Source: Micavibrio sp. UBA6212 (lineage in GTDB: Bacteria > Pseudomonadota > Alphaproteobacteria > Micavibrionales > Micavibrionaceae). Taken from it: a stretch of 64,000 nt of DNA. The stretch is taken from contig DISK01000009.1 in NCBI GenBank assembly GCA_002421905.1, positions 1-64,000 of the forward strand, read 5' to 3'. The notes under the pieces are model-generated. The model saw only the letters and a program-made list of their open reading frames with translations. It was not told the DNA's origin and made no database searches. A program made the position numbers and the translations under genes. This document shows, piece by piece, positions 45,377 to 54,942 of the stretch (positions are counted from its first letter, which is position 1; each line of letters starts with the position of its first letter).

Positions 45377-48068
45377 ATGTCCCAAACAGCTCAAAAAACT
45401 GAACCTACACATACACCGGAGACCCCCGACGATTTTATAGCGTTGGGGCATACACCGATGATGGCGCAGTATATGGCGGTAAAAGTTGCTCATCCGGATT
45501 GTTTATTGTTTTACCGGATGGGTGATTTTTACGAGTTGTTTTTTGAGGACGCAATTATCGCCTCTGCGGTTCTGGATATTACCCTGACCAAGCGCGGAAA
45601 GACACAGGGCGATGAAATTTCCATGTGTGGCGTTCCCTTTCATTCCTGTGAACCTTACCTTGCTCGTCTTATCCGCGCAGGTCATAAGGTTGCAATTTGT
45701 GAACAAACAGAAACGCCCGAGCAAGCAAAAAAGCGTGGGGGATCAAAAGCCCTTGTGAATCGAGAAGTGGTTCGCATTATTACACCCGGAACACTTATTG
45801 AAGATACTCTTCTCAATGCTCGAGCGAATAATTATCTTGCTGCAACCATTGATATTGGTGGGCAGTGTGGTCTGGCCATTGCGGATGTTTCGACTGGTGA
45901 ATTTTTGGTACAAACCGTGGTCAAAGACGCCATTTTATCCACGTTGATCCGTCTTGACGCCAGCGAAGTGCTCCTACCATCTTCTATGAATGCCAAGGAT
46001 TTCTCGATTGTTCAGGGATTAACCCCTCTTCCCTCTTCCCTCTTCCGAATTCGACAGCGACAAAGGACGAGGCCGCTTGGAACATCTGTTCGGTGAACAG
46101 ATCATGTCCGACCTTGGCGCTTTTTCACGAGCAGAGATTGCTGCCTGTGGCGCATTGATTTCCTACATTGATGCAACACAAAAGGGCCAGTTGCCGCATC
46201 TCCTTAAACCGCATCAAATTTCCTCTTCCTCTGTTATGGAGATTGATCCATCAACCTTGAGATCTCTTGAGCTGCTGAGGACACAATCGGGTGAAAAAAA
46301 TGGTTCCCTGATTGATACAATTGATATGACACTGACTGGAGCCGGGGCGCGGATGTTACAATCACGCCTGACCTCGCCACTTCGGGATGTGGGGGAAATT
46401 ACCCGTCGTCATAATGAAGTTGAAACCTTGATTGCGAATTTTTCATTGAATGATGATATACGCAGATCACTCAAACTTGTTCCGGATATGGAACGGGCGA
46501 TTGCTCGTCTTAGTTTGATGCGTGGAGGGCCACGCGACTTGTCTTCCATTCGAGATGGGCTTGGTATTGCGGCTGCTCTTCGCGCACGCATTCTTGAAAA
46601 AGGATTGGGGCAATCAGCTTTAGATAAAATTTGCGCGGCAATCTCCCTTTCCAGTGACATTGAATCGATACAGGATCTCTTATCTTCTGCTCTCGTAGAA
46701 AGTCCACCCATGTTGTCACGGGATGGTGGATTTATTGTATCTGGTTATTGCCCCGAACTGGATAAATACATGGGACTTAAAAGTGAAGCGCGCCAACATA
46801 TCGCGGCCTTGCAAGGCAAATATGTTGCCATGACTGGTGTTGATGCTCTTAAAATTACACACAATAATATTCTGGGATATTATATCGAGGTTCCTGCAAA
46901 ACGCGCGGATGCCCTATTGGTCAAAGATGGGGGCATTGAAAATAACCCCTTCGTTCACCGTCAGACAATGGCAAATGCCATGCGTTTTACAACACCAGAA
47001 CTCGCCGAGCTGGAACGGGATATTTCTGCGGCTGCGGACAAAGCTCTTGCACTTGAAGAAAGTTATTTTTCTCAATTCTGCAGCCATGTTCTTTCACTGG
47101 CGAATGAAATCAGCCTTATTTCCCGTGCAATCGCCGAACTTGATCTCGCGTCTGCCAATGCGGTTTTAGCGGTTGATCGCAGCTATGTTCGTCCTCAAAT
47201 CGTTGATGGGACAGACTTTGAAATCATTGGCGGACGGCATCCGGTTGTCGAATATTCCTTAAAGAAAAACCACACGGAATTTGCGCCGAATAACTGCACG
47301 CTGCAAAAAGATGAAATGCTGTGGTTGTTAACGGGGCCTAACATGGCTGGGAAATCAACTTTTTTACGGCAAAACGCGTTGATCGCCATCATGGCGCAAG
47401 CAGGATTTTATGTTCCTGCTCAATCCGCCACCATCGGCGTCATTGATAAGGTTTTCAGTCGTGTGGGTGCATCGGATGACCTTGCCAAGGGGCAATCCAC
47501 CTTTATGATGGAAATGGTTGAAACATCCGCCATCCTTAAAAACGCGACCTCAAAATCATTGGTGATTCTCGATGAGATTGGACGAGGAACCGCTACCTAT
47601 GACGGACTATCGATCGCATGGGCGGCGCTTGAGTACCTTCATAATAAAATTGGGTGCAGAGGCTTATTTGCCACCCATTATCATGAACTGACCAATCTTT
47701 CCAAAGATTTGAAAAATCTTGCCTGCTACACAATGCAAATTCGTGAATGGAAGGGTGAAGTTATTTTCCTGCACCATGTCGCAAAAGGAACCGCAGATCG
47801 TTCCTATGGAATTCATGTTGCCCAGCTCGCAGGGCTTCCAGCCGAAGTCATTGCGCGCGCAGAACAGGTTTTATCTCTGCTTGAAGAACACAAGACAAAA
47901 AATGCAGCATTGGAATTGCCTTTATTTCAAGTTCCGGCGCCTGCTCCTGTGAGAGTAAAAAAATCTGCTGTCGAAGAGGCTCTGGAAACCATAAATCCGG
48001 ACAGTCTTACTCCACGCGATGCTCTGGATTCTTTGTACCGGCTGAAGGCTCTTTTGCATCGGGAATAA
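45377..48068 (+). pseudogene. mutS: DNA mismatch repair protein MutS, interrupted by a frameshift in a 7-bp repeat
   Basis: Mismatch-recognition ATPase. The gene reads as two frames: 45377-46096 (mismatch-binding domain with [13 protein letters not shown] and the Phe-x-Glu of GDFYELF) and a second frame running through ~46047-48068 (core, clamp, Walker A TGPNMAGKSTF, Walker B LVILDEIGRGT and the C-terminal helix). The break lies in three tandem CCCTCTT units at 46024-46044. With two units the frame joins as [22 protein letters not shown], which matches normal MutS spacing and would give about 894 residues. Everything else looks intact. It is either a recent or switchable mutation or a sequencing error. 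The 3' end overlaps the convergent antiporter gene by 62 bases. Confidence 0.9.
46024..46046 (+). repeat. (CCCTCTT)3 tandem repeat in mutS
   Basis: Three perfect 7-base units followed by CC, inside the mutS coding sequence. Because seven is not a multiple of three, each gain or loss changes the reading frame. The present copy number puts mutS out of frame; two copies would restore it. Confidence 0.95.
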
Positions 48069-49293
48069 CCACCAACGCCTTAACGGCCCCACCATCGACC
48101 TCACCGGATAACTTGAAGGCCAGCTTGGCAATCGGGGGGCCGATTGTCTCGAGAACTGCCACTGCTGCGAAAATCAGGATGGCAACCTGTGCGCCAATAT
48201 AAGGCATCAGGGAATTTGTTGTCTGCAACAATCCGATTGCCATTCCCGCCATTGGCATTAACAACATGCCTGTGGCTGATGATTGTTTGAAAGTGTAATC
48301 CAGAGATCGTGTTGCCCCGATCAAAACCAGATATTTGACCGCACAACGGACAAATGGGAACAAAATGGCAATCCAGCCAGCCGTAACCAGTTCATTGACG
48401 TGCAGGCTAGCTCCTGCGGTGACAAACAAAATGATATAAAAAATATCTTCCGCATAGCCAAAGTCTGTATTGGTGATGGGGTGGGTTTCTTTTTCAAACC
48501 ATCTGACCATAATTCCAAAAACCAGACAGGAGAATAAAAACGACATCTGCAATGCCGCATTCAGCCCCAATGTCAGCATAATCCCACCCAGCATTAGCGG
48601 AAAAACATAGTGGAATGTTTTAGGCTGCAAAAATTTTGCTAACCACGTCACCGCATAGGCCATTACAGCTCCGATAGCAAATCCACCAATCATGCGATAG
48701 CTCGGAATACCAAATATATCGCCCCATGTTGCCTCGGACGAATAGAGCGCGAAAGGCAGAGCGCTACTAAAAATAATAAATGAAATCAGATTATTCAGTG
48801 CCACAAGAACCTTGGTATTTTCTGTTACTTCCCCTTTGGCGCGCATTTCACTGGCCACATGAACCAGAACAGCAGGCGAAGAGGAAATTCCAATGGCGGC
48901 GACAAGAACAGAAACAATTCCAGAAAATCCAAAAAGTGAAAGAAGCAAGAATATGCTGACAAAGGTTACGAGTGACTCAACCACTGAGACAATAATAATT
49001 TTGGGGTGTTTAATAACATGTTCGGGGTGCAGGGAACACCCGAGTTTATATAAAATCAGTCCCAAAGAGATTTGAACCAGATGTCCGGCCTGAGTAATAA
49101 CCTGATTGCTAATTAACCCCGCGCCCTCCGGCCCCATCAGCAAGCCCACCAGCATAAATCCCGAAATGGTAGGCAGCCACTGGATGCGTGTTGCGACCAG
49201 TCCTCCGACCACTCCAAAAATCATGAACATCCCGAAAATAATCGGAAAATTCATTTGCAGTGGGAAAATGCTTTGGAAAATTTGCTCTAACAT
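48007..49293 (-). CDS. Cation:proton antiporter (CPA2/KefB-like membrane domain)
   Basis: 428 residues with about twelve membrane helices of the Na+/H+ exchanger type: GFMLVGLLMGPEGAGLI, ILYKLGCSLHPEHV, AAIGISSSPAVLVHVASEM and LLMPMAGMAIGLL. It has no TrkA-N nucleotide-binding domain at the C-terminus, only ~35 polar residues. Likely exchanges Na+ or K+ for H+ across the inner membrane; the ion is not known. The 3' end overlaps mutS tail to tail. Confidence 0.87.
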   Translation of the reverse strand: MLEQIFQSIFPLQMNFPIIFGMFMIFGVVGGLVATRIQWLPTISGFMLVGLLMGPEGAGLISNQVITQAGHLVQISLGLILYKLGCSLHPEHVIKHPKIIIVSVVESLVTFVSIFLLLSLFGFSGIVSVLVAAIGISSSPAVLVHVASEMRAKGEVTENTKVLVALNNLISFIIFSSALPFALYSSEATWGDIFGIPSYRMIGGFAIGAVMAYAVTWLAKFLQPKTFHYVFPLMLGGIMLTLGLNAALQMSFLFSCLVFGIMVRWFEKETHPITNTDFGYAEDIFYIILFVTAGASLHVNELVTAGWIAILFPFVRCAVKYLVLIGATRSLDYTFKQSSATGMLLMPMAGMAIGLLQTTNSLMPYIGAQVAILIFAAVAVLETIGPPIAKLAFKLSGEVDGGAVKALVVIPDAKEPSAGTKNPEHRVE

Positions 49294-49505
49294 GCGGTGA
49301 TTCTGCCCTTCTTTCAGATGAATTGTACCTTTTTTTATATTGCGGGAACAGACTCTTGCCTTTTTCCGATAAAATGACTGTGAGAATGCTCGATCTCATC
49401 AAACTTTATTGGGAGAAACGCCCCATATTGAAAATTTGGAAATATTACTTATTCTCTTTATCCTCTATAACAAATGAACCTCTTAATAGAAAGCCTTCCT
49501 GCCTT

Positions 49506-50564
49506 ATGTCTCAATTATTTGTTCCTTTACTGCTTGGTGATCTTCAACTCCCTAATCGTATTATTATGGCTCCTTTAACAAGAGCGCGTGCCGACAATTC
49601 GGGACGTGTTCCCAATGATTTGATGGCCGAATATTACGCGCAACGTGCCGGAGCAGGACTGATTATTAGTGAGGCAACCTGTGTGACCCCGATGGGTGTC
49701 GGATATGCAAATACCCCCGGCATATGGTCTGACGAACAAGTTGAAGGATGGAAAAAGGTAACCAAGGCCGTCCACGAAAAAGGTGGACGGATTTTTTTGC
49801 AACTCTGGCATGTCGGGCGAATTTCTCACCCTATATTTTTGAATGGCGAAACTCCTGTAGCGCCAAGCGCCATCAAGCCAGCCGGACATGTTAATCTGGT
49901 GCGTCCAATTACCGAATTTCCTATTCCACGAGCCCTAAGCTTGGAAGAAATTCCCTATATCGTTGCTGCCTATAAAAAAGGTGCAGAAAATGCTAAAAAA
50001 GCTGGATTTGATGGTGTGGAAATCCACGGTGCCAACGGGTATCTGCTTGACCAGTTTTTACAAGATCGCACCAACATCCGCGATGATATTTATGGCGGAT
50101 CAATTGAGAATCGGGCACGGCTTATTCTCGAAGTTGCGGATGCTGTCATCGAAGTCTGGGGGGCCGGACGTGTAGGCATGCATCTTTCCCCTCGTGCAGA
50201 CAAACATGATATGGGGGACAGCACCAAAACCGAAACATTCTCCTACCTTGCCCGCGAACTGGGTAAGCGTGGCATTGCCTTTATCTGTACCAGAGAACAT
50301 GTGGCAGAGGACAGCCTATCTCCTCTGCTCAAAAAAGAGTTTGGCGGTGTCCTGATTTCTAACGAAGGTCTAACAAAAGAAAGTGGCGAGGCCTTACTGG
50401 CCGCGGGGAAAGCCGATGCAATTGCCTTTGGACAGATTTATATCGCCAATCCGGACTTAGCAGAGCGCTTTGCAGCAGGGGCTGACCTCAACGTCCCTGA
50501 CAATTCCACCTTCTACGGTGGTGGGGCAAATGGTTACACTGATTATCCATTTATGGGTGAATAG
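49506..50564 (+). CDS. Alkene reductase, Old Yellow Enzyme family
   Basis: FMN flavoenzyme reducing activated C=C bonds, of the NemA/OYE type. The 352-residue protein starts MSQLFVPLLLGDLQLPNRIIMAPLTRARAD, with LWHVGRISHP, FDGVEIHGANGYLLDQFLQDRTNIRDDIYGGSIENRARLILEV and GVLISNEGLTKE. The ATG at 49506 fits the family; upstream codons in frame lie in the spacer. The paired active-site residues of the EIHGANGYL region are present. The natural substrate is unknown. Confidence 0.93.
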   Translation: MSQLFVPLLLGDLQLPNRIIMAPLTRARADNSGRVPNDLMAEYYAQRAGAGLIISEATCVTPMGVGYANTPGIWSDEQVEGWKKVTKAVHEKGGRIFLQLWHVGRISHPIFLNGETPVAPSAIKPAGHVNLVRPITEFPIPRALSLEEIPYIVAAYKKGAENAKKAGFDGVEIHGANGYLLDQFLQDRTNIRDDIYGGSIENRARLILEVADAVIEVWGAGRVGMHLSPRADKHDMGDSTKTETFSYLARELGKRGIAFICTREHVAEDSLSPLLKKEFGGVLISNEGLTKESGEALLAAGKADAIAFGQIYIANPDLAERFAAGADLNVPDNSTFYGGGANGYTDYPFMGE

Positions 50565-50657
50565 GTGCATGGAGGGGTGTTTGGAATTATCTAGACTATC
50601 CCTCCTTCCCTATATAGAATGCCGGCTTATTATAACCCGAACATGAATTGAATTTTT

Positions 50658-50951
50658 ATGCCAGATAAACCGAATTGGCTCAAATGCCTCTTGCCTGCTG
50701 TGGGCGACACCATCAAATGGAATGAACCTTTGTGGGCAGAACCCAGCAAGCCACGCGGCAAACCAGATAAAATCGGCGAACAACAAGTTATTGCCAAGGT
50801 CCTTTCCATCCATGAGATCATTGAATTGGAAGTGATCAACGTTGAAAAGATTTCTCCTGCCCCTGCTCCGGTCAAAGTCAAAATAGGCGATATCATCCGG
50901 CGCAAGAAGCCGTCTATTGCCTTGGGCAACCCTCATAAACTCGCGAATTAA
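50658..50951 (+). CDS. Small soluble protein of unknown function
   Basis: 97 residues, starting MPDKPNWLKCLLPAVGDTIKWNEPLWAEPSKPRGKPDKIGEQ-like text and continuing with a beta-rich, Lys/Pro-rich part (EVINVEKISPAPAPVKVKIGDIIRRKKPS). No signal peptide or known domain; the pattern suggests a small beta-barrel. It lies between the OYE gene and a cold-shock gene on the same strand. No strong ribosome-binding site is seen. Confidence 0.6.
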   Translation: MPDKPNWLKCLLPAVGDTIKWNEPLWAEPSKPRGKPDKIGEQQVIAKVLSIHEIIELEVINVEKISPAPAPVKVKIGDIIRRKKPSIALGNPHKLAN

Positions 50952-50976
50952 ATTCTTTTATATAAGGACTTCTTAC

Positions 50977-51192
50977 ATGGCTATCGGCAAAATCTTATTA
51001 TTCAAAGAAGATAAAGGTTACGGATTTATTGAACCTCAGGACGGCGGAAATAACGTTTATCTGCATATTTCTGCTCTGGAAACCGCAGGGATAAAAACCA
51101 TCAATGTCGGGCAAACTGTCCAATATGACCTTCACACTGAAGAAAATGGAAAAATCTCAGCAATCAACATCTCCCTTATTGACGCGGCCTGA
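50977..51192 (+). CDS. Cold-shock domain protein
   Basis: 71-residue single-stranded nucleic acid-binding protein. RNP1-like motif KGYGFIEP and RNP2-like VYLHIS are both visible, in the usual five-strand OB layout, ending VQYDLHTEENGKISAINISL. The start MAIGKILLFKEDKGYGF gives the normal length; an upstream in-frame ATG would run through the previous gene. An AAGGA sequence lies about 9 bases before the ATG. Confidence 0.92.
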   Translation: MAIGKILLFKEDKGYGFIEPQDGGNNVYLHISALETAGIKTINVGQTVQYDLHTEENGKISAINISLIDAA

Positions 51193-51196
51193 TTGA

Positions 51197-52354
51197 ATGA
51201 CCTTACCTTTCTTTGTTACCGAATTTATTTTGGCCATTGAAAAAAGTTTGCAGGATAACAGTTTTGCAAAAATTTCTTTGGGGTCGTATTCCGGTGATGA
51301 ACCGGGAATGAAAAATATTCACATTCGAAAGATCAAAGTAAAACGTCAGGATAAATTAAGCTTCACCTACCGTTTCAAAACGCGCGATATCGTTAAAAAC
51401 TATGACTTTCCTGATGCCTTTGCAATGATTGAAGATGCTTTATGTGACGGGTTTCATTCAGCAACGCTTTTTACCACTCAATTTGATCTGGTCTTGGAAA
51501 AGAAGACTCTCAAAACCAAAGCGGCCACTGTCAAAGAAGCCCCTCCGTCAGATCATGACCGCCAGAAAAACCGCTTAATTTCCTCAGAAGGAAAACAATA
51601 TCTATATGATCTGAAAATCACTGACGACAAAGGTCAGGTGTATAAAAACACACAAGACAAGTTTCGTCAGATCAATAAATATATAGAAATCCTGAGCTGC
51701 CTTATTAAAAATATTTCGCCGGATCAAATCAAAAAAATTGTCGATATGGGATCAGGCAAAGGCTATCTGACTTTTGCTCTTTATGATTATCTGTTGAGCC
51801 AGAATATAAATGCCGATGTGGTCGGGGTAGAGTATCGTCAGGATATGGTTGATCTGTGCAACGGGATGGCCGAAAAAAATGATTTCACTCACCTGTCTTT
51901 TTCCCAAGGCACAATTAATGACTATGATTGCTCGGAAGCAAATATCCTGATCGCACTTCATGCTTGCGACACGGCAACAGATGATGCGATTGCCAAAGGC
52001 ATTGAAGCGGATGCGGAATTGATTGTTGTGGCCCCGTGTTGTCACAAACAGATTCGTCGGGAAATCGAACAGAATAAAACTTCAAATGATCTCGACTTCC
52101 TTTTGAAATACGGGACGTTTTTGGAGCGTCAGGCGGAAATGGTGACCGATGGGTTGCGCGCGCTGATCCTTGAATATTGTGGTTATTCAACCAAGGTTTT
52201 TGAATTTATCTCAGACGCCCATACGCCGAAGAATGTTTTGATCGTTGCCACGCGCACCAACAAAACAAGGAATAACCCCCAGATTCTTGAAAAAATAAAA
52301 GCGGCCAAAACCTATTTCGGAATTGGCCACCATCATCTGGAAAAAGTTCTCTAG
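51197..52354 (+). CDS. SAM-dependent methyltransferase (METTL25/RRNAD1-like domain)
   Basis: 385 residues. The N-terminal ~150 residues are a separate domain of unknown role. The C-terminal domain has SAM-binding VDMGSGKGYLTFALYDYL, VVGVEYRQDMVDLCN, and LIALHACDTATDDAIAKGIEADAELIVVAPCCHKQIRREI, the pattern of the methyltransferase group that includes METTL25/RRNAD1. The substrate is probably RNA or protein but cannot be named. It starts 4 bases after the cold-shock gene and converges on fabI. Confidence 0.82.
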   Translation: MTLPFFVTEFILAIEKSLQDNSFAKISLGSYSGDEPGMKNIHIRKIKVKRQDKLSFTYRFKTRDIVKNYDFPDAFAMIEDALCDGFHSATLFTTQFDLVLEKKTLKTKAATVKEAPPSDHDRQKNRLISSEGKQYLYDLKITDDKGQVYKNTQDKFRQINKYIEILSCLIKNISPDQIKKIVDMGSGKGYLTFALYDYLLSQNINADVVGVEYRQDMVDLCNGMAEKNDFTHLSFSQGTINDYDCSEANILIALHACDTATDDAIAKGIEADAELIVVAPCCHKQIRREIEQNKTSNDLDFLLKYGTFLERQAEMVTDGLRALILEYCGYSTKVFEFISDAHTPKNVLIVATRTNKTRNNPQILEKIKAAKTYFGIGHHHLEKVL

Positions 52355-52363
52355 TTTTATAGG

Positions 52364-53176
52364 TTATTCCCCATCGCTCATCAATTCATCCCAGCGATCG
52401 GACGGGCACATGCCAACGACGTTAAAGCCACAATCGACATAGTGGATTTCTCCAGTAACTGCCGAAGACATATCGGAGAGTAAATAAACGCCCGTACTTC
52501 CCAATTCTTCCAAGCCGACCGGACGGCGCAAAGGTGCTGTCAGTGTATTATATTTGAAAGTTTTGCGGGCCGAGCCGATTGCTGATCCAGCGAGTGTTCT
52601 CATCGGGCCAGCAGAGATCGAGTTCACGCGGATATTGTCTTGTCCCAGATCAGCCGCGAGGTAGCGCACAGAGGCTTCAAGTGCTGCTTTCGCCACACCC
52701 ATGACGTTGTAATTTGGCATGACTTTTTCAGCGCCATAATAAGACAGTGTGATCGCCGATCCACCATTTTTCATCAAAGGTGCGGCGCGTTTCATCACGG
52801 CGGTGAAGGAATAGCAAGACACATTCATCGACAACAAGAAGTTATCGAGGCTTGTGTCAACATAACGGCCTTTAAGTTCTTCCTTGTTGGAAAAAGCGAT
52901 TGAATGAACAATAAAATCAATGGTACCAAATTTTTCTTCAATTTCGGCAAAAGCACGATCAAGATCGGCCATGTTGCTGACGTCACAATCAATCAATGTT
53001 TTCACACCAATTTCTGCAGCCAAAGGCTCGACCCGTTTTTTGAACTGGTCTCCTTGATAGGTGAATGCCATCTCGGCCCCCTGTTCAGCACAGGCCTTGG
53101 CAATCCCCCAGGCAATCGAATAGCCATTAGCAACGCCCATGACTACGCCACGCTTGCCTTTCATTAATCCAGTCAT
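52364..53176 (-). CDS. fabI: Enoyl-[acyl-carrier-protein] reductase (NADH)
   Basis: Last reduction in fatty acid elongation and the triclosan target. The 270-residue short-chain dehydrogenase has the Gly-rich GVANGYSIAWGIAKA, the HSIAFSNKEELKGRY block, and the active site Tyr-x6-Lys in SYYGAEKVMPNYNVMGVAKAAL. The C-terminus (SAVTGEIHYVDCGFNVVGM) is standard. In this group fabI directly follows fabB; here a DUF559 gene lies between. Confidence 0.96.
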   Translation of the reverse strand: MTGLMKGKRGVVMGVANGYSIAWGIAKACAEQGAEMAFTYQGDQFKKRVEPLAAEIGVKTLIDCDVSNMADLDRAFAEIEEKFGTIDFIVHSIAFSNKEELKGRYVDTSLDNFLLSMNVSCYSFTAVMKRAAPLMKNGGSAITLSYYGAEKVMPNYNVMGVAKAALEASVRYLAADLGQDNIRVNSISAGPMRTLAGSAIGSARKTFKYNTLTAPLRRPVGLEELGSTGVYLLSDMSSAVTGEIHYVDCGFNVVGMCPSDRWDELMSDGE

Positions 53177-53190
53177 TTTTTATTTTCCTT

Positions 53191-53595
53191 TTAACCTTGA
53201 CTACTTAACTTTTTAATCTGCTCCCTCGCCCCTTGTGGGAGAGGGTTGGGGTGAGGGGATTTTCTTAGTGGGGTAACAACTTCGATTAAGTCAGTTAAAA
53301 CCCCTTCAATATTCCCTAGCACCTCGTTATTCCAATATCGCTTAACCAGAAAGCCTTCTTCTTCTAAAAAAGCATCCCTAAACTGGTCTGTTTGGCATTC
53401 GCAATGTTGCCCTCCATCAATCTCGACAACCAGCCTTAAATCGAAACAGACAAAATCAAGAATGTAGTTTCCCAACGGAACCTGTCTTCTAAATTTTAAG
53501 TTCTCAAATTTTCTACCTCGAATTTTAGACCAGAACAATTTTTCGGCCTCTGTTTGCTTCGCTCTCAACTCCTTAGAAAACAAATTTGCCTTCAT
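53191..53595 (-). CDS. DUF559 endonuclease-like protein, REP-flanked
   Basis: 134 residues of the very-short-patch-repair/type II endonuclease fold: RAKQTEAEKLFWSKIRGR, FRRQVPLGNYILDFVC, and LVVEIDGGQHCECQTDQFRDAFLEEEGFLVKRYWNNEVL. The D...ExD/Q catalytic pattern (YILDF, VEIDGGQH) is present. The last ~25 residues (SPHPNPLPQGAREQIKKL) are read through the downstream repeat. The upstream inverted repeat carries the Shine-Dalgarno-like GAGGGG two bases from the ATG. It splits fabB from fabI, so it looks like an insertion. Its cellular role is unknown; nicking of the flanking repeats is an inference. Confidence 0.9.
   Translation of the reverse strand: MKANLFSKELRAKQTEAEKLFWSKIRGRKFENLKFRRQVPLGNYILDFVCFDLRLVVEIDGGQHCECQTDQFRDAFLEEEGFLVKRYWNNEVLGNIEGVLTDLIEVVTPLRKSPHPNPLPQGAREQIKKLSSQG
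53221..53258 (+). repeat. REP-like hairpin, downstream arm of DUF559 cassette
   Basis: A 38-base GC-rich element with CCCTCGCCC-cttgt-GGGAGAGGG hairpin (one mismatch) and a GTTGGGGTGAGGGG tail. Its reverse complement matches the repeat at 53598-53632, so the two form an inverted pair around the DUF559 gene. The protein C-terminus is encoded in it. Confidence 0.85.
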
Positions 53596-53597
53596 TT

Positions 53598-53632
53598 CCC
53601 CTCACCCTCCCCTCTCCCACAAGGGGAGAGGG
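53598..53632 (-). repeat. REP-like hairpin, upstream arm of DUF559 cassette
   Basis: A 35-base element with a perfect 9-bp CCCTCTCCC-(5)-GGGAGAGGG hairpin on either strand, inverted relative to the copy at 53221-53258. Its edge (GAGGGG) lies at the ribosome-binding position of the DUF559 gene. Confidence 0.85.
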
Positions 53633-53646
53633 TCTAGGTAAAAATA

Positions 53647-54903
53647 TTATTCAGCAGCGGCGAACGCCAACGTACAATTTGTTCCACCGAAACCAAAACT
53701 GTTGGACAGAATGATCTGGTGATCGACATTATCAATGCGTTCGCGGGCAATTGGCATGTTTCCTGCCGCTTCATCCAAATTTTCGATATTGATGCTTGGG
53801 GCGACAAAACGCTCTTTCATCATCAACAAGGAATAGATCGCTTCCTGAACGCCTGTGGCTCCCAAAGAATGTCCGGTCATCGACTTGGTTGATGAAATGG
53901 CAGGCATATCCTGCTCCATCGGCTCGAACACTTCCCGAATAGCTTTCAACTCCGTCACATCACCAACAGGCGTCGAGGTTCCGTGGGAATTAATATAAGT
54001 AACCGGCTTATCACAGCTCGAAAGGGCTTGTTTCATACAGCGAACAGCGCCTTCTCCGCTTGGGGCCACCATATCGGCTCCATCAGATGTCGCGCCATAG
54101 CCAACCAGTTCGCCATAAATTTTTGCGCCACGGGCTTTTGCATGTTCGTAATCTTCGAGAACCAGCATTCCACCGCCGCCTGCGATGATAAATCCGTCAC
54201 GGTCAGCATCATAAGCACGAGATGCTTTTTCCGGTGTTGCATTATATTTGGAAGACATAGCTCCCATACCGTCAAACAGCACAGATAAAGTCCAATCGAG
54301 TTCTTCCCCACCACCGGCAAACATAACGTCCTGTTTTCCCATGGCGATCATTTCGGCAGCATTACCAATACAATGAGCCGAGGTCGAACACGCAGACGAA
54401 ATCGAATAATTCACGCCCTTGATTTTATAATTGGTGCAAAGATTTGCAGACGTTGTTGACGACATGCACCGCGGAACCATGAACGGGCCCACTTTTTTGG
54501 GGCCACTTTCCAATGTAATGCGCGCGGCTTCAACTTGGTTGCGGGTAGATGGGCCACCGGAACCTACCACGACGCCAGAACGTTCGTTGGAGACTTCATG
54601 TTCTTCCAGTCCGGCATCGGCGATGGCCTGTTGCATGGCGATGTGGGTGTAGGCCGCAGAATCACCCATAAAGCGGAGCATCCGGCGATCAATAAAGTCA
54701 GCAACATTGATTTTGGGCAGGCCAAAGACCTGAGACCGGAAACCTTTTTCTGCATAATCTTCCGAGAAAGAAATGCCGGACTTCCCTGCTTTCAAGGATT
54801 CCAGAACTTCAGAAACCGAATTCCCGATACAAGACACAATGCCCATTCCGGTGACAACGACACGACGTACTCCATTTGCTTGAATCAAGGCCATGGAACT
54901 CAT
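53647..54903 (-). CDS. fabB: 3-oxoacyl-ACP synthase I (FabB)
   Basis: Elongates unsaturated acyl-ACPs made after FabA. The 418-residue KAS has the catalytic Cys in [14 protein letters not shown], the His in [11 protein letters not shown] and the second His in [14 protein letters not shown]. It lies 39 bases after fabA. The pairing with fabA identifies it as FabB rather than FabF. The first five codons (MSSMA) offer two ATGs. Confidence 0.95.
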   Translation of the reverse strand: MSSMALIQANGVRRVVVTGMGIVSCIGNSVSEVLESLKAGKSGISFSEDYAEKGFRSQVFGLPKINVADFIDRRMLRFMGDSAAYTHIAMQQAIADAGLEEHEVSNERSGVVVGSGGPSTRNQVEAARITLESGPKKVGPFMVPRCMSSTTSANLCTNYKIKGVNYSISSACSTSAHCIGNAAEMIAMGKQDVMFAGGGEELDWTLSVLFDGMGAMSSKYNATPEKASRAYDADRDGFIIAGGGGMLVLEDYEHAKARGAKIYGELVGYGATSDGADMVAPSGEGAVRCMKQALSSCDKPVTYINSHGTSTPVGDVTELKAIREVFEPMEQDMPAISSTKSMTGHSLGATGVQEAIYSLLMMKERFVAPSINIENLDEAAGNMPIARERIDNVDHQIILSNSFGFGGTNCTLAFAAAE

Positions 54904-54942
54904 CCTTTCTGTTTTTGAATAAAATAGTGATTACATTGCTCT

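Noticed and set aside
52640..53167. Two 87-codon plus-strand frames opposite fabI
   Set aside because: Antisense shadows of a conserved gene.
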